From Struthidea cinerea (lineage: Eukaryota; Chordata; Aves; Passeriformes; Corcoracidae), in the NCBI GenBank assembly GCA_013397865.1, contig VZTI01005061.1, positions 723,032 through 787,031 of the forward strand: a stretch of 64,000 nt of DNA, in the 5' to 3' direction. The position numbers were made by a program, and so were the translations under genes. This document shows positions 30,116 through 42,214 of the stretch, piece by piece. The notes under the pieces were generated by a model. The model made no database searches. It was not told the origin of the DNA and saw only the letters and a program-made list of their open reading frames with translations. Positions within the stretch are counted from its first letter, which is position 1; each line of letters begins with the position of its first letter.

Positions 30116-30137
30116 TGCCAACAGAGTTAATGACAAC
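29934..30137 (-). CDS. SEC22A: SEC22A first coding exon (ATG at 30115)
   Basis: The acceptor is TTGTTGCAG (30138); 22 untranslated bases precede the ATG. Coding runs 30115-29934: 60 codons plus AA of a split Asn codon, then donor GTAAGG. The product begins MSMILSASVVRVRDGLPLSA and continues STDYDQSTGMQECRKYFKML, the start of the longin domain. Confidence 0.97.
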
Positions 30138-30654
30138 CTGCAACAAAACACATCAGGTGGAATCAGAATTAAGGTAAAAGCAGAAACAATAGAGTCAACT
30201 GTGATGAATCAAACTTCTCAAGCTGTACAGTAGGTTCAGGCTTCAACTCGGGCACAGTAAGGATTTTCAACTATAACTCAGACTAGAGTCTTAACTGAAC
30301 AGGACCTATTAATCTACACGAGCCACAAAACAGTTCTTCAAACCTTACATTAAATCAAAACACTCAAAAGTTTAGCAAGACAAGTATTAAAACAAGGATT
30401 ACTTATCTGCTAAGCATCAGTACACAAATTTTTTCTCCTACAAGTGGGTGAACTGCTAGAATTTATATGAAGCCAAAAGCAAACACTTCCTCAGCTCTTA
30501 ACACTGCTCTGCACACTCCTACCATACACTACACCTATCACTTCAGACACTGAAAAAATATTTTTGCCTCCCTCGGATGATGCTACTCAAGTTCCATACA
30601 GTCACAAACCGCAAAAGGAAACAGATTTCTGGATACAGCTGAAATATGCTTTTG

Positions 30655-30720
30655 TGTGTGATACTGACATGTTTACAGCACCTTTCAAACTATGACGTTA
30701 AGGGTGCTTTACAAGCCTCA
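30655..30720 (+). repeat. Possible ancient SINE/LINE tail fragment
   Basis: TTTACAGCACCTTTCAAACT then GGGTGCTTTACAAGCCTCAG resembles tails of the type agcacctttcatccaaggatctcaaagcgctttacaaa. Short and weak. Confidence 0.25.
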
Positions 30721-33059
30721 GCAGCTGAAGGACTGTATTCTCGCAAGTCAGAAACCCAAATTTTCCCAAGAAGAACACTGCCTCTTCACAAAAGAGAGGA
30801 AATAGCTGTTTTTTTTAAATGAACTCTAATCTTCTCTATTTCCCACTCCCCAAAGGTTATATATCAATTAGAATACTTAATGAATAATCAACAATATTCA
30901 GGTTTTTCAAGGTTATTTACTCCTCAGAGAGAAAGAGGCATATAATAATGTAAGCACTGAAAATGTGTTGTCATTTTCAGTTTAATAAATTCAGCTTCAT
31001 CAGCAGTCAAACTTCAACCTCCTTTGAGATCAATCACATTAGCTGAATAAATTCCAAATTAATACCCACGTATTTTACTTGTACAGCACATCAGACTTCC
31101 CCAAAGCTGTAACAGCAGTGGAAGCCACTGTTAACTGCAGTCCGATGAATACCTTGGGGCTTTTATCAGGTGCTCTTGTTATTTCAGCACTTCACTAGAG
31201 AATTCCCTCCTGAACAAAGTGCTTCCATCAGCTGGACACAAAAACAGAAAACAACCCCTACTCCAGGACTTCCCTCTAGATCGGCTTGTTCTAGAAACTT
31301 TTACCTATCTCTGAATTCACGCAAGTGTTCCCAGAAGGACAATTCACATGGAATGCACACAGACTCATTTTCTTAACTATGCTGCTAACCATATAACCAA
31401 GGCAGCCACTCAAGAGCATGACAAAATTGCAGAGGAGCTTTAAACTGTAATGGTTCTCTGACAATAACCATCTCTACTGCTTGGAACTCAATGCTGACAG
31501 GATCTTTTGGGAGGTGCATCAACATAAACAAAAGAGCAATGATGCGAAAGTTTAAATACCCCTTCATTAACTTACTTGCACAAAATGTAATTTCATGGAT
31601 CTGCATTTCCTCTGATGAAACAAATAACTTTGTTAGCACCTAACATGAAGAAAGGAATGTAGCTCCATGTCCTGTTTCAGGAAAAGGCAGTGAATAGGAC
31701 TGCACTGCAGGAGAAACCCAGAATCCCGTAGCCAGTTCTCAGAAGAAAAAATATTGTTCTGTTCACTTTTTAAATTATCTCGACGGTTAATGTTCATGTT
31801 GAGCTATCTGATGAGATAAGAACAAACAGAAAAAGTTAATAAATATATTTACTGGCTAACAACATTCCTCAGCTCTTTTTGTGAGGGCATATATATTGGA
31901 AAGGCCTGAACATAGCCAAGGGAGGTTACTCAAAAGACACTCAAAGAAAAAGAAAATTAGAATAACATGGGTATTAAAATGTTTCTGTGTTCTTTAAGAG
32001 AAGTTCAGGAAGTCCCATCACTTGAGGCACTTAAAATGGGAAAACAAGTTATTTGTCTGCACAGTACAGAAGTAACTCAGGTTTACACAACCTTTGACTC
32101 TGAATCGCATCATTCACCTCATCCACTGTTTAATTAATCCATAATCTCTGCTCAGAACACTTCAGGAACGTAACACAAAACAATCACAGCTGTATTTCCA
32201 AAGCATTAAGATTTTCAATGCTCAATCTCATCAAAGTTGCTTTGCTCCTACAACTAAGGACAAAAAACGTCAATACCACTAACAACAGCATGTATGCACA
32301 GACAACTGACAAAGCAAACGATAAAGACATCTTTAGAGGTATTCTTCCAACTTCTATGTCTCTTCTGTGTGTAAATAAATGTTTGCAGAAATCTTGAACA
32401 AAACTTTCTTCGAGACTCCTACTTATACTCAGAGAAATACAGGCTCTAAAACAGAAGATAAGCCTCTATTGAGATCTGCCAATTCTCTTAATACACTATG
32501 AAATCACACAAGGTAGAAATTATGTTAATCTGAAGATCTTAACACCAGCCAGGTTTTGTTATCATCATCTTAAAAACCCACCCAGTGAAAATACGAACTT
32601 TTTCCTCAGCTTCCTAGCAGCAGAATCAGAAAGCTATCTAAAAACCAAAGCTAATAAAAGAAAATTACTTTGTTTGGAAGATCATACATACGTCAAGAGA
32701 TGTATAGTACACATACTGTAACAGAACATTCAGCCTTACCTGAAAATGTATTAACAAAGAAAAAAAGTTTACCAAATCTGCTTTACCCAGCTCTCAAAAC
32801 AATACAGCTTTACACACGGAGCCAAGTGGTAAATTTGATATGCACATATAGATTTAGAGATAGAAGAAAGATAAGGCAGTGCTTTTAGAGCTACCCCTAG
32901 ATGTCTTTTTTAAACGTCTATTCAAAGCTGCATGAAGTAATTCACCAAATCATTACAAATTTCTTATGTTTTCCTCCAAAAAATTCTATATCCCTCAACC
33001 ACCTGAAGATGACAAAAGACTGCATTTCCACTACAAGCGGTCTATAAATCTATTACAGG

Positions 33060-33300
33060 TGCAAGGAAATGAACAGGGGTTGGGTTTGCTGTCCCATTCT
33101 ATGACAGAACTGTGGAATACCAAATCCAGCCAGCAGGTGTTTGGCTCACAGGTATCACAGAGGGTCCTTCCCAAACCACATCACCAGCCAGTGGAACTCC
33201 TTGTCACAGGCTACAACGTCCGTGCCTTGTCCGTGCTACAATGTTACGTGACTTTAAGAGGCAACTGGAAAAGTTCACAGAACTACCAGGGGTATTAAAA
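33060..33300 (+). repeat. Possible old CR1-like fragment
   Basis: GTGGAACTCCTTGTCACAGG, then GACTTTAAGAGGCAACTGGA and AAGTTCACAGAA recall the 3' part of old CR1 elements (gtggaactccttgccacagg ... ttcaaaaagcaattagacaaattc). Diverged; not checked by alignment. Confidence 0.4.
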
Positions 33301-34460
33301 CCAAATCACAACCCTTTGCTCAGCGGGATTCTGAGCCCCACACGAACACCAACAGGGAGAGTACATCACAGAAGCATTAGTCCCTGTTTGCATTATTCTT
33401 GTTTCCCTTAGTTAGTATCTACTTCTGCCCCACCTTTATTAATTTCCCCTTACAGCCCTTCACAGCCCTCCCTGCAAACGAGGACTGGGAGAACTCATGG
33501 AAAAGAGGAGCATGGAGAAATCTGGCCACAGACAGGTAAGAGCCAGCAGAGTGGCTATTCCTCTGTTACTCACCTTCCCTAGAGCTGTCCAATTCCTCAT
33601 GCACGTCAGCATCCACTGTTTCACAACTAGGAATTAGCACATGTGCCTGGTTTCATTTTCTACCATGAACGAGAAACCTCAGGTGATGGAAACCAGAGCC
33701 TGTTTCACTGTACTTTTTTTTAAAGACATATTCAATTATCATGTTGTTTATTTCTGTGTTAAGATAGTATTTGATCCTGAAGCAGCATCTAGAAAAGTCC
33801 TAGAAACACTGAAAACAGACACTGGAATGTTCCAGCCTTCTGTAACAAATTGCTCATCTAACTTGTGATCTGACAGTTAATTGTTTTACACCTACCTGAC
33901 ATAGTCTTGTAACACCTTTAACAAGTGTTTGAAAGTGACCTGTGACTATGATTTGCTCAGGACACTTTACCTTAAAAAAGTCTAGCTTTCTCAAAATTCT
34001 GAGCACATCCAGTGTGATGGCAAGCTTACCCTCCTGCACCTGACAGCCTTCAGCACCAACTTAATCACAGCATTTCTGGCTGGGATGTCTGCCTCTCATG
34101 AAAACCTTCCATAAAATATAAAATTGGGAAGTGGGTGCAAGCTGCACTCCTGTCCGACACAAAATGGAAACAAAACTTCTGTGCTTACCTCAAGTGTACC
34201 TAATACTGTCAGACAATTTATTGTCCCCACTTCTGAGGGTTGTGACAGCTGCATTACACAGGCAGGAGCCATAATTTTTTCACTCTACAGCATACTTCAG
34301 AAATTCATGTCAGAAACTGAAGCACTACAGAAGGACACAACAAAAAAAGCCACTTTGACATCATCAGGTATGATGAGACAAGGCAATAATCCTAAACCAT
34401 GAGCCAATATAATCCTTTCCATAAAGCCAAGGGGAGAGAGATCTCAGAGGCAGAATCAAG

Positions 34461-34680
34461 ATTCACAGAATCAATTAGGTTGGAAAAGACCTCTGAGATC
34501 TTCGAGTCCAACCTGTGACTGGACACCACCATGTCACCAGCCACCACTAAGTGCCACGTCCAGTCTTTTCTAAACAGGTGGCTCCAGGGACAGTGACTCC
34601 ACCACCTCCCTGGCATCCCAATCCAACACATAATCACCCTTTCTAAAGAAATTCCTCCTAACGTCCAAACAATTCTGAAA
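34461..34680 (-). mobile_element. CR1 LINE 3' fragment (SEC22A intron 1 side)
   Basis: ATTCACAGAATCAATTAGGT, then TTGGAAAAGACCTCTGAGAT and GTGGCTCCAGGGACAGTGAC, then CCTAACGTCCAA, is the reverse complement of a CR1 3' end. The element points to the minus strand and is 5'-truncated. It ends about 70 bp from the proposed SEC22A first-exon donor. Confidence 0.9.
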
Positions 34681-34750
34681 AACTAAGGGAACGGAACAAG
34701 CTGCATCCCAAAGTTTGGCAGCTGGACCCTTTCACCTACCACCTACTTAC

Positions 34751-34964
34751 GTGGCAGTTCCGACACGACCATCTGCAGCCGCAGCAGAAGCGCTGACTCA
34801 GTGGTCACTGACTTAGGCGGATCCGCACCGCTCCAGGTCACAGAACTTCACACAACCTCCTCCAGAGCATGGAGAGCGGCGGAGGCCCCTACACACAGCG
34901 GGCTCCTGCTACCGAGCGGCGCTTGCAAGGAGCCCCGAGGGGCCGTCGCTGCCTCCCGAGCCCG
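34751..34964 (-). other. SEC22A: Probable SEC22A untranslated first exon (3' part) entering the assembly gap
   Basis: On the minus strand GGAACTGCCAC is followed by GTAAGTAGG, a near-ideal donor at 34750. Upstream sequence becomes CpG-rich towards the gap. Splicing to the acceptor at 30138 would put 22 bases before the ATG. The transcription start is not visible and may lie in the gap. Transcript evidence is lacking. Confidence 0.5.
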
Positions 34965-35870
34965 NNNNNNNNNNNNNNNNNNNNNNNNNNNNNNNNNNNN
35001 NNNNNNNNNNNNNNNNNNNNNNNNNNNNNNNNNNNNNNNNNNNNNNNNNNNNNNNNNNNNNNNNNNNNNNNNNNNNNNNNNNNNNNNNNNNNNNNNNNNN
35101 NNNNNNNNNNNNNNNNNNNNNNNNNNNNNNNNNNNNNNNNNNNNNNNNNNNNNNNNNNNNNNNNNNNNNNNNNNNNNNNNNNNNNNNNNNNNNNNNNNNN
35201 NNNNNNNNNNNNNNNNNNNNNNNNNNNNNNNNNNNNNNNNNNNNNNNNNNNNNNNNNNNNNNNNNNNNNNNNNNNNNNNNNNNNNNNNNNNNNNNNNNNN
35301 NNNNNNNNNNNNNNNNNNNNNNNNNNNNNNNNNNNNNNNNNNNNNNNNNNNNNNNNNNNNNNNNNNNNNNNNNNNNNNNNNNNNNNNNNNNNNNNNNNNN
35401 NNNNNNNNNNNNNNNNNNNNNNNNNNNNNNNNNNNNNNNNNNNNNNNNNNNNNNNNNNNNNNNNNNNNNNNNNNNNNNNNNNNNNNNNNNNNNNNNNNNN
35501 NNNNNNNNNNNNNNNNNNNNNNNNNNNNNNNNNNNNNNNNNNNNNNNNNNNNNNNNNNNNNNNNNNNNNNNNNNNNNNNNNNNNNNNNNNNNNNNNNNNN
35601 NNNNNNNNNNNNNNNNNNNNNNNNNNNNNNNNNNNNNNNNNNNNNNNNNNGCCCCGCTGTCGGCCCGCGGAGCTCGAGGAGCTGCAGTGGAGGATGCGCC
35701 CCGGGACCGCTGTGTACGAAGGGGACGCCGCTTCCGCACGGTGCCGGTGCCTCTGTGCCCCTGTCCCCGCCGTGCCGGGCTCCCGGGCGTGGGTGTCTCA
35801 CAGCGCCTGGGCGGGAGCAGCCGAGCCACCGCCAGCGCTGCCTCGCACAGCCTTGGCTGCGGCTGAATTT
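34790..35870. promoter_or_regulatory. GC-rich CpG region, probable SEC22A promoter (interrupted by gap)
   Basis: The sequence left and right of the unknown bases is rich in CpG (CCCGCGGAGCTCGAGG; GGGACGCCGCTTCCGC), unlike the AT-rich surroundings. A GGGCGG box (Sp1-type) lies near 35810. It sits at the 5' end of SEC22A, as a CpG-island promoter should. The PDIA5 3' end lies 13 kb away and ADCY5 ends on the other side, so no other gene in the window needs a promoter here. Confidence 0.65.
34965..35650. other. Assembly gap (686 N)
   Basis: All bases are unknown. Extreme GC flanks suggest sequencing drop-out at a CpG island. Long open frames that cross it are artefacts of unknown codons. Confidence 1.
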
Positions 35871-36213
35871 ATCAGTCAGGTTGGAAAAGACCTCCGCGAT
35901 CGTCGGGACCAGCCTATGACCCAACACCACCATGTCAAGCAGACCATGGCACTGAGCACCACATCCAGTCTTTACTTAAACACCGCCAGGGACGGTGGCT
36001 CCACCACATCCCTGGGCAGCCCATTCCAATGTCGAATCACCCTTTCTGTGAAGAAATGCTTCCTAATGTCCAACCTGAACCTCCCCTGCTGCATCTTAAA
36101 ACTGTCCTCTTGTCCTGTGACCTGGGAGGAGAGCCCGACCCCCACCTGGCTCCAGCCTCCTCTCAGGGAGTTGTAGGGAGCGATAAGGTCACCCTCGAGC
36201 CTCCTCCAGAATA
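35871..36213 (-). mobile_element. CR1 LINE 3' fragment (promoter side)
   Basis: CAGGTTGGAAAAGACCTCCG, then CACCCTTTCTGTGAAGAAAT, CCTAATGTCCAACCTGAACC, TGGGAGGAGAGCCCGACCCC and CTCCTCCAGA form the reverse complement of a CR1 3' region. It has the same orientation as 34461-34680 and brackets the CpG region on the far side. Confidence 0.92.
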
Positions 36214-37989
36214 ATTCTCTCTGTTGTCAGAGAGACAGAGAGGTCTCTCTGGGTTTTCCAGTGTAATAACTTCCGACTGCAGCTGGCCGGTGTCCACCAC
36301 GTTTAATGGATCACACAGCCCTTGGCATATGCCTGGCGCTGTGTGAATAACAGAATAATAGAGGTGTATTTGGGGTCCTCTGCCGGGGCAGCGAGCGCGA
36401 CTGCTGGCACGTGCGTGATGGGGATGGAGCAGCCACCAGGAAAAGTGCACTGAGATGAGACCAGCTGCTAGGCTAATCTCACTCATTTCCCGACAAATCA
36501 ACTGGGCATGTTTCAACCACAAATGACAATACAAAAGTGAAAGTTTGCAAACCTCATTAGTAACCCTAGAGTGAGGTTCCTATTTTAAAAGTACTTTCTT
36601 TACTGATACAAGATAATTTTCTCTCTGTACCATTCTTCAACTTCACTGTTTTCGTACCAAATCACACAGTTTTAGTCTGCTGGCTCAAATCTCAAATGAA
36701 AGCAGCTTATTTCCTCGCTAACGCCTTTTAATTTCTCCTTCCATCTGTTACTACTTCAATATCCAAGTGCCTGTAGCACTGCAGTGTTGGGACAGAGGTA
36801 ACACACCTCACACTCTGGACTCTCAGGCTCTGCTGAGCTCTACTCAGGAGCAAGGGGATCAGGAGGATGGTGCTGGAACACATCAACACTCTCCAACCTC
36901 AACTCTGCCTTCTCCAAGCAATTTTAAGTGGACACCTATGGCAACCCTGGATTTCAGTGGGGCATCACCTCACTCCCTACTCCAGTGATCCAGGTGAGGA
37001 AAAATGATCTCTTGGGTCTTAGAACCAGGAGTAAATTGCTATTGCTGGAGATTAATCTCACCCTTTCAGCCTCCAGGCTTTCTTCTCTGTGCTTCAAGCA
37101 AAGCCCAGCAAAGCTGAGGGCTCGAGCTCTCTGAGTCAAACAAGGGCACTGCAAGGAGTACAAGATTAACTGTGGCTCTGGGGCTGAGTAACAGAGGGAA
37201 AACTGGCAAAAAGGGAGAAATTGTATTTGAGCAGACTTGAGACAGGGAAGTGGTGGAGCATGGGGTCAGAAGATGGGGCTGGCGTGAAGATGTGGGAGAG
37301 GAAGGAAGGAGCAGGTGAGCAGAGGGGCCACAGCAGGAGAGGTCACCTGCTTGGTGAGGTAGTTTTTCTCTGAACATAAAAGCTCAAAAAAAAGTGATGT
37401 CCTGGATAGCCTTTCCTGAGTATCCTTCTCTCAGTGAAATCTGGCTGTTGGCAGGAACTGCCAAGGATATGCACCACGAACAGGTCTTGCTAAAGCCTCG
37501 CACGGGATGGAAGGTGTGTGTGTTTGAATACACAACTTGGCATCTCCAAGTCAGTGTCTTGGCCTGTCAGGAAAACACTGTTCCCAGTCAGGCTTTTGTA
37601 GAGTGGAGCATGGGAACATCTCAATCCTGAGTGACTATGCACAAGTAAAGCACGTGTTCAGAAGATGATACACTAATCTGAATAATTTCCAGAGAGTCCT
37701 TACCCTGTATAAACAGAGTGCACAGTATTACAAGCTGCTACAGAGTTTAACAGCTTATGATAGCATCTACTATAATGCAGAGAACTGGTGATTACTTAAT
37801 TAGAGGCTGTCTAAAGGTTTGTGATAAGTGCATATGTGTGTAATTTTAATTTTTCTAGTTCTTCTGAACTGTTTATCTTTCAACCCTAAAATTCTCTTAA
37901 CCTTTTGTAAATGTTTTAAAGAAAAAAGATAAGCATTTTGCATTTACATAAACAGGACTTCAAGTATTGTATATACATCTATTAGTTAC

Positions 37990-38135
37990 GATTACTAGGG
38001 GGAAAAAAACATATTATTCTTTATTTTCAGGTGAACCTGGCCCCAGGAGGTTAAGTAAATCACACAAAGTCACTTGAGGGAGGTAGTGGTGGAGCCAGAA
38101 GCGAGGGTACAGCTCCAGCCCTCCCAGCTCTCATG
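37990..38135 (-). repeat. MIR-like (CORE-SINE) fossil, antisense
   Basis: The order TATTATTCTTTATTTTCAGG, GGAGGTTAAGTAAATCACAC, AAAGTCACTTGAGGGAGG, GTGGTGGAGCCAGAAGCG and CTCCAGCCCTCCCAGCTC follows the antisense MIR core (gaggttaagtgacttgcccaaggtcac, then gtggcagagccagg). CORE-SINEs predate birds, so this is an old fossil. Confidence 0.6.
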
Positions 38136-40479
38136 GTGAACTTAAATCATATCTGTTATTCAAGAATTTGCATGGCTAACAAGCCAGTTACACTTTAAAT
38201 TGCGTTTTTTTCTTGTCCCATTGACTCCCCTAAGACACAGAAGCAGTAAAACATTGTCAGAGGGGCAGCGTGCAGTGAATGCATTAGTGAAAGCTGCAGC
38301 CAGAGATAAAACAGATTCATAAGAAGGAAATCCAGTCAGTGCAAAGGGAAGCCAAAGTGGAGGAATGTAGATGTTTCAGAATGAGGAGGAGAGGTGAGGA
38401 GACAAAGAGGAGCACGAGGCAGGGTATGGACAGTGTCAGAGGTTGAAGAGAGAGCAGGATGGGATGGACTGGTGACAAAGGAGTGTCCACAGTGCCAAAC
38501 CCCTCAGATATGCCAGCAAGGTGCATCTCCGTGAGCACAGCAAAATAGAGAAGCCATGCACTTGCTGAGTGTGTCATCAGCAGAAAGGAAAGTCCAACAG
38601 CAGATGCTCAGAGATGAGTTAGGACAGGATTTACTTCACCAGAGTTCAGTGATCTGTAAATTGCCCTCTGTGAAGAAGCTCTTTGTTGCTATTTCTCCTC
38701 AGTCACTGCAGGGAGCAGACAAGTCTAGCTGCATTTATACACCTTGGCTTTGGATGACTAAAGGTGGGGAAGACAAACCCTTAGGCTCTGTCCACTGGAG
38801 TTAAACATGACTTTTAAATCAGGTTTCCCCAAGGAAAAATACCCAGCTTGAGGAGCTGGCAGTAGTTGTGCTCATCAGTGATGGAGTCATAGGAGCAACA
38901 CAGAAGTAAAGTTCTGAAAGGAAAATTTTACTTTGGTTTTCTTTACAGCAAATTAAACTGTGGAATATATTATATTACTGATCCACTTTGTAACTGTTTT
39001 TATGGGGAAAATAAAAGCCTTCTCTGATTTAGACTAATTAAACCCAAAGCCTTCATCTAATTTTTGGTTTTTTGGGTTTTTTTAAACCCAAAAGACAAAA
39101 GAAGCCCCTTCTGTTTATTACATGTTTCTTGTTCTATTGCTCCTTTCTCTGTACCATCTTTTTTTCTGGTATCTTTCGTAAAGCTTGGTGCTTGAAGCTG
39201 GAGGTATTGTTCAAGCTGGGGCTTTAGCTAAAAACCAGACTAACAACCATTAATATGCTTCCTGTTTCTTGGATAGTAATGCCAATTCCCACGAAAAAAC
39301 AGGTAGGTTGAATCAGTGAATTGATGTGGAGTGCAGCCCAGCTGCATCTTGAGGCCTTTACTCTCCGAATCAGTCCCCTGAAATCATGGCACTGGCTAAA
39401 AGCCTGTGACTTTCTAACAATTCCGCACTCTAAAAATTGCACCCAATTTTAGAGGTTTTAGAGAAACCTGTGTCCATAATCGCAAGAGCTAGGATTATAC
39501 TCACTGGAATGAACTGTTCTTGCTAACACAGCATCAGCAGAAGTGTGAGCAAGGTCATAAAAATCATCAGCAGAATATGCAGTTTATTTCCTTGCTTCTC
39601 TTTTTTAAAAACCTCCTCTGCTGATTCAGTCTTAAGGTCCTGTGCTGGGCCCAAGAGTTTCTTTCATGGAACACTAGTATTTAACTCTCAAGGGCTTTAC
39701 AAGAATGAAGCAACCTCGTAATGTCACAGAAAGCCTCTCACTGGTAATAAATGCAGATGTTAAAAAAATACAGCGTTATCCCAATGGCTCTTGTTGCAGC
39801 AGGGCCCAGTATGATCTCCTGCATAAAGAACATCCTATTTCTGAAAAGTAATCTTCACACTGCATCTCAATTAGTTTGAAAAGCAACGTGTTGTTAATGT
39901 ATTTTTATTTACAGGGCCATAAGCATTATGGGCTTATGGAAATAACACGAGTGAGCTTTTCTGATGATCATGTCCCAAGCCATTCCAACAGTGATGGGCT
40001 CTCTTTAGGGCTTTTCTGCTTACTTTATTCCCTCTCTGGTAGAAGCAGCTGATCTGAAAAGCCACATGAATATACTCCTAGTACACATAATCCCTTTAGT
40101 TCCCTGCATGACTCTAATTGAACACATTGGCAGACTTTGTTTGTATTTAAATATTTTCATAGAAGGGAAAGTCATTCCAAGCTGATCACTTCATGAGGCC
40201 AAAAATATCATTAGGAGTCATGTGAACAATTACAATAAATAAAAAAACCCATTATTTGTCAGTACAGTTGTTCCATAAACACTATAATTTATATTAAAAG
40301 AATTCTTGGTCCCTAATGAAATTTGTCTTTGTTTATGATAATCACCACAACAAATTTATTGAGTAAGAAAGAAAACACATATGGCTTGTAATCCACAGTA
40401 AGGTTGTTCTATTTGAAATTTAATTCAGAAGGATAGAAAGGTTTCTTAGGACTGAAGGGATTATAGGTACTGTAATATC

Positions 40480-41640
40480 TAATAAGATTATAAGATGGAG
40501 GTGGTGGCTCACTGTGATAGAAACCCACTAAGACACAGGATGGGCAGGACTTTCTGGGTTATCAAATCCAGTCCCCAGGTACTGCAGACAACTGGATCAC
40601 ATGGTCCATTTAATACATTTTGTGAGCTTCATGCTAAAACTAGGTATGGTTTCATCCCTATAATTTTTATACCCTCACTGTGCAGGTGGATAAAGAACAC
40701 CTAATTGATAGTCTAAATTATTCATGGCCAATTTATACCCACTTGCTCGTGCACCAAGGTGGCCTACCTTTAACATTCCCCCTACCTGATGTATTTACAG
40801 AAAGCAATCAAACTACATCTCAGTCTCCAGCTGCTGGGCTAAACAAGCCCCTTGTGCTCGCTGTCCTTTCATGAAAGGTTCTCCAGTCTCCTCCTCCTCT
40901 TAGCAGCCCTTTGCTGTACCCATTTCATTAAGAACCCAGCATTCTTTAACACAATCAGAATAACGAGTTTTATTCCAAACAAAATCTTGTTGGGATCTTA
41001 TTCAAAGATGTTCATACTTCCCTTGCTTTGCTAGAAATGTCTCTCCTATTGCATTTTAGAGTTCCAGATGCCTTTTCCATGCCCATGCTGCACTGGGGCA
41101 ACTTGAAATCTCTCTGTGTCATTGCAGGTTTCCTGCAGAATTTTGTCTGCTGCTACATCCCTTACTACTTCTGTGGCCTCACCCTTCAAGGATATTCAGC
41201 TCTTGCTGTGCGATATTCTGAACTTTCTCTACACTGATGATACCTTCTAACTTGGTAACTTCAACGTATTTTTATGATCAGACACCTCTGTTTTCCAAAT
41301 ATGTCACTGATGAAAATAATAAGTCAGTCTTAAGATTTACAGTTTAGGAGTTCTGAATAATTCTCTTTCAATACAGTTCAGCTTCCAAAACTATGTATGC
41401 TTTGCAGTTCATCTATAAATCTCAGACTTCTCATGCAGGAGATATAAATTTATACACGGTTACTCATTGGCTATTTTATTCAAGTCCAGACAGCCAGATT
41501 TCCCTTCTTTGTCTAGCTAATTAATTACTCTATCAAAGAAACATATCAAATTAGTTTGATATTATCTAGCCTTGGTAAATGCCAGTTCCATTTTATTCTG
41601 TTTTCCAGTGACTGTCATGACTTTTACAATTCTCTCCTCC
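40480..41640 (-). mobile_element. Ancient CR1/L3-like LINE fossil, antisense
   Basis: Blocks in consistent order match the reverse complement of old reptile CR1 elements: TTTATACCCACTTGCTCGTG, TTCCCCCTACCTGATGTATT, AGAAAGCAATCAAACTACAT, GGGCTAAACAAGCCCC, CCTTTCATGAAAGGTTCTCC and GCAGCCCTTTGCTGTACCC. Further on come TGTCACTGATGAAAATAATA and CTATCAAAGAAACATATCAA followed by TTAGTTTGATATTATCTAG. Length is about 1.1 kb with many small indels and no open frame. It is far more diverged than the CR1 copies elsewhere in the window. Confidence 0.65.
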
Positions 41641-42214
41641 CACATTCTTTCCAAAAACCTGACATAAAATATTGCTGTACACAAAACAAAATATATTGTG
41701 CTTTTTCAGTGAAAAATCCATGTTTTATTTGTCTTTGGTATAGATTAGTTATTTACATCAATATACAATTTTGACTAGCAGGTAATGTTGAGCAGCAGTT
41801 ATAGATTGGTTGACTCTATATTCCCAGCAGAAATGCATGTGCATCTTTTTTTTATTCTAAATAGTGTTAGTATCACTTTTTAAAAGGATTGGAATACAAA
41901 TTTGGCATGCTGGTCCAACTGAGACACAGCCCCACATGCAACAGGGTCTTTTCCTGAACGGCTTTACAGTCAACTGATACATGTTGCAGAAAATCAGAGG
42001 ACAACATGTACAGTGACTTGTATGGTGATCAGAGGCATTGGGCATGGAAGAAATACAGAAACAGGGAAGAGTTGGGGAGGATTTGGCTGAGAGGTGCTGG
42101 ATAGTTGTTTCAGATAGAGATAAATTACACATGGTGTTGTCTTCTTTGTGCTTAATTTTAATTATGTTGTGGGCAGTACACAAATTGAAAGAAGAGCTAG
42201 TAAGAAACTAAATC

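Larger units (their letters stand above)
30138..34750 (-). other. SEC22A: SEC22A 5' UTR intron
   Basis: This intron lies between the proposed untranslated exon (donor at 34750) and the acceptor at 30138. It carries a CR1 fragment at 34461-34680, a possible older CR1 piece at 33060-33300 and a possible SINE-like stretch at 30655-30720. Confidence 0.55.

Noticed and set aside
34801..36176. Long open frames (300-435 codons) on both strands near 35 kb
   Set aside because: They cross 686 unknown bases translated as X; the flanks are CpG-rich promoter and CR1 sequence, not coding.
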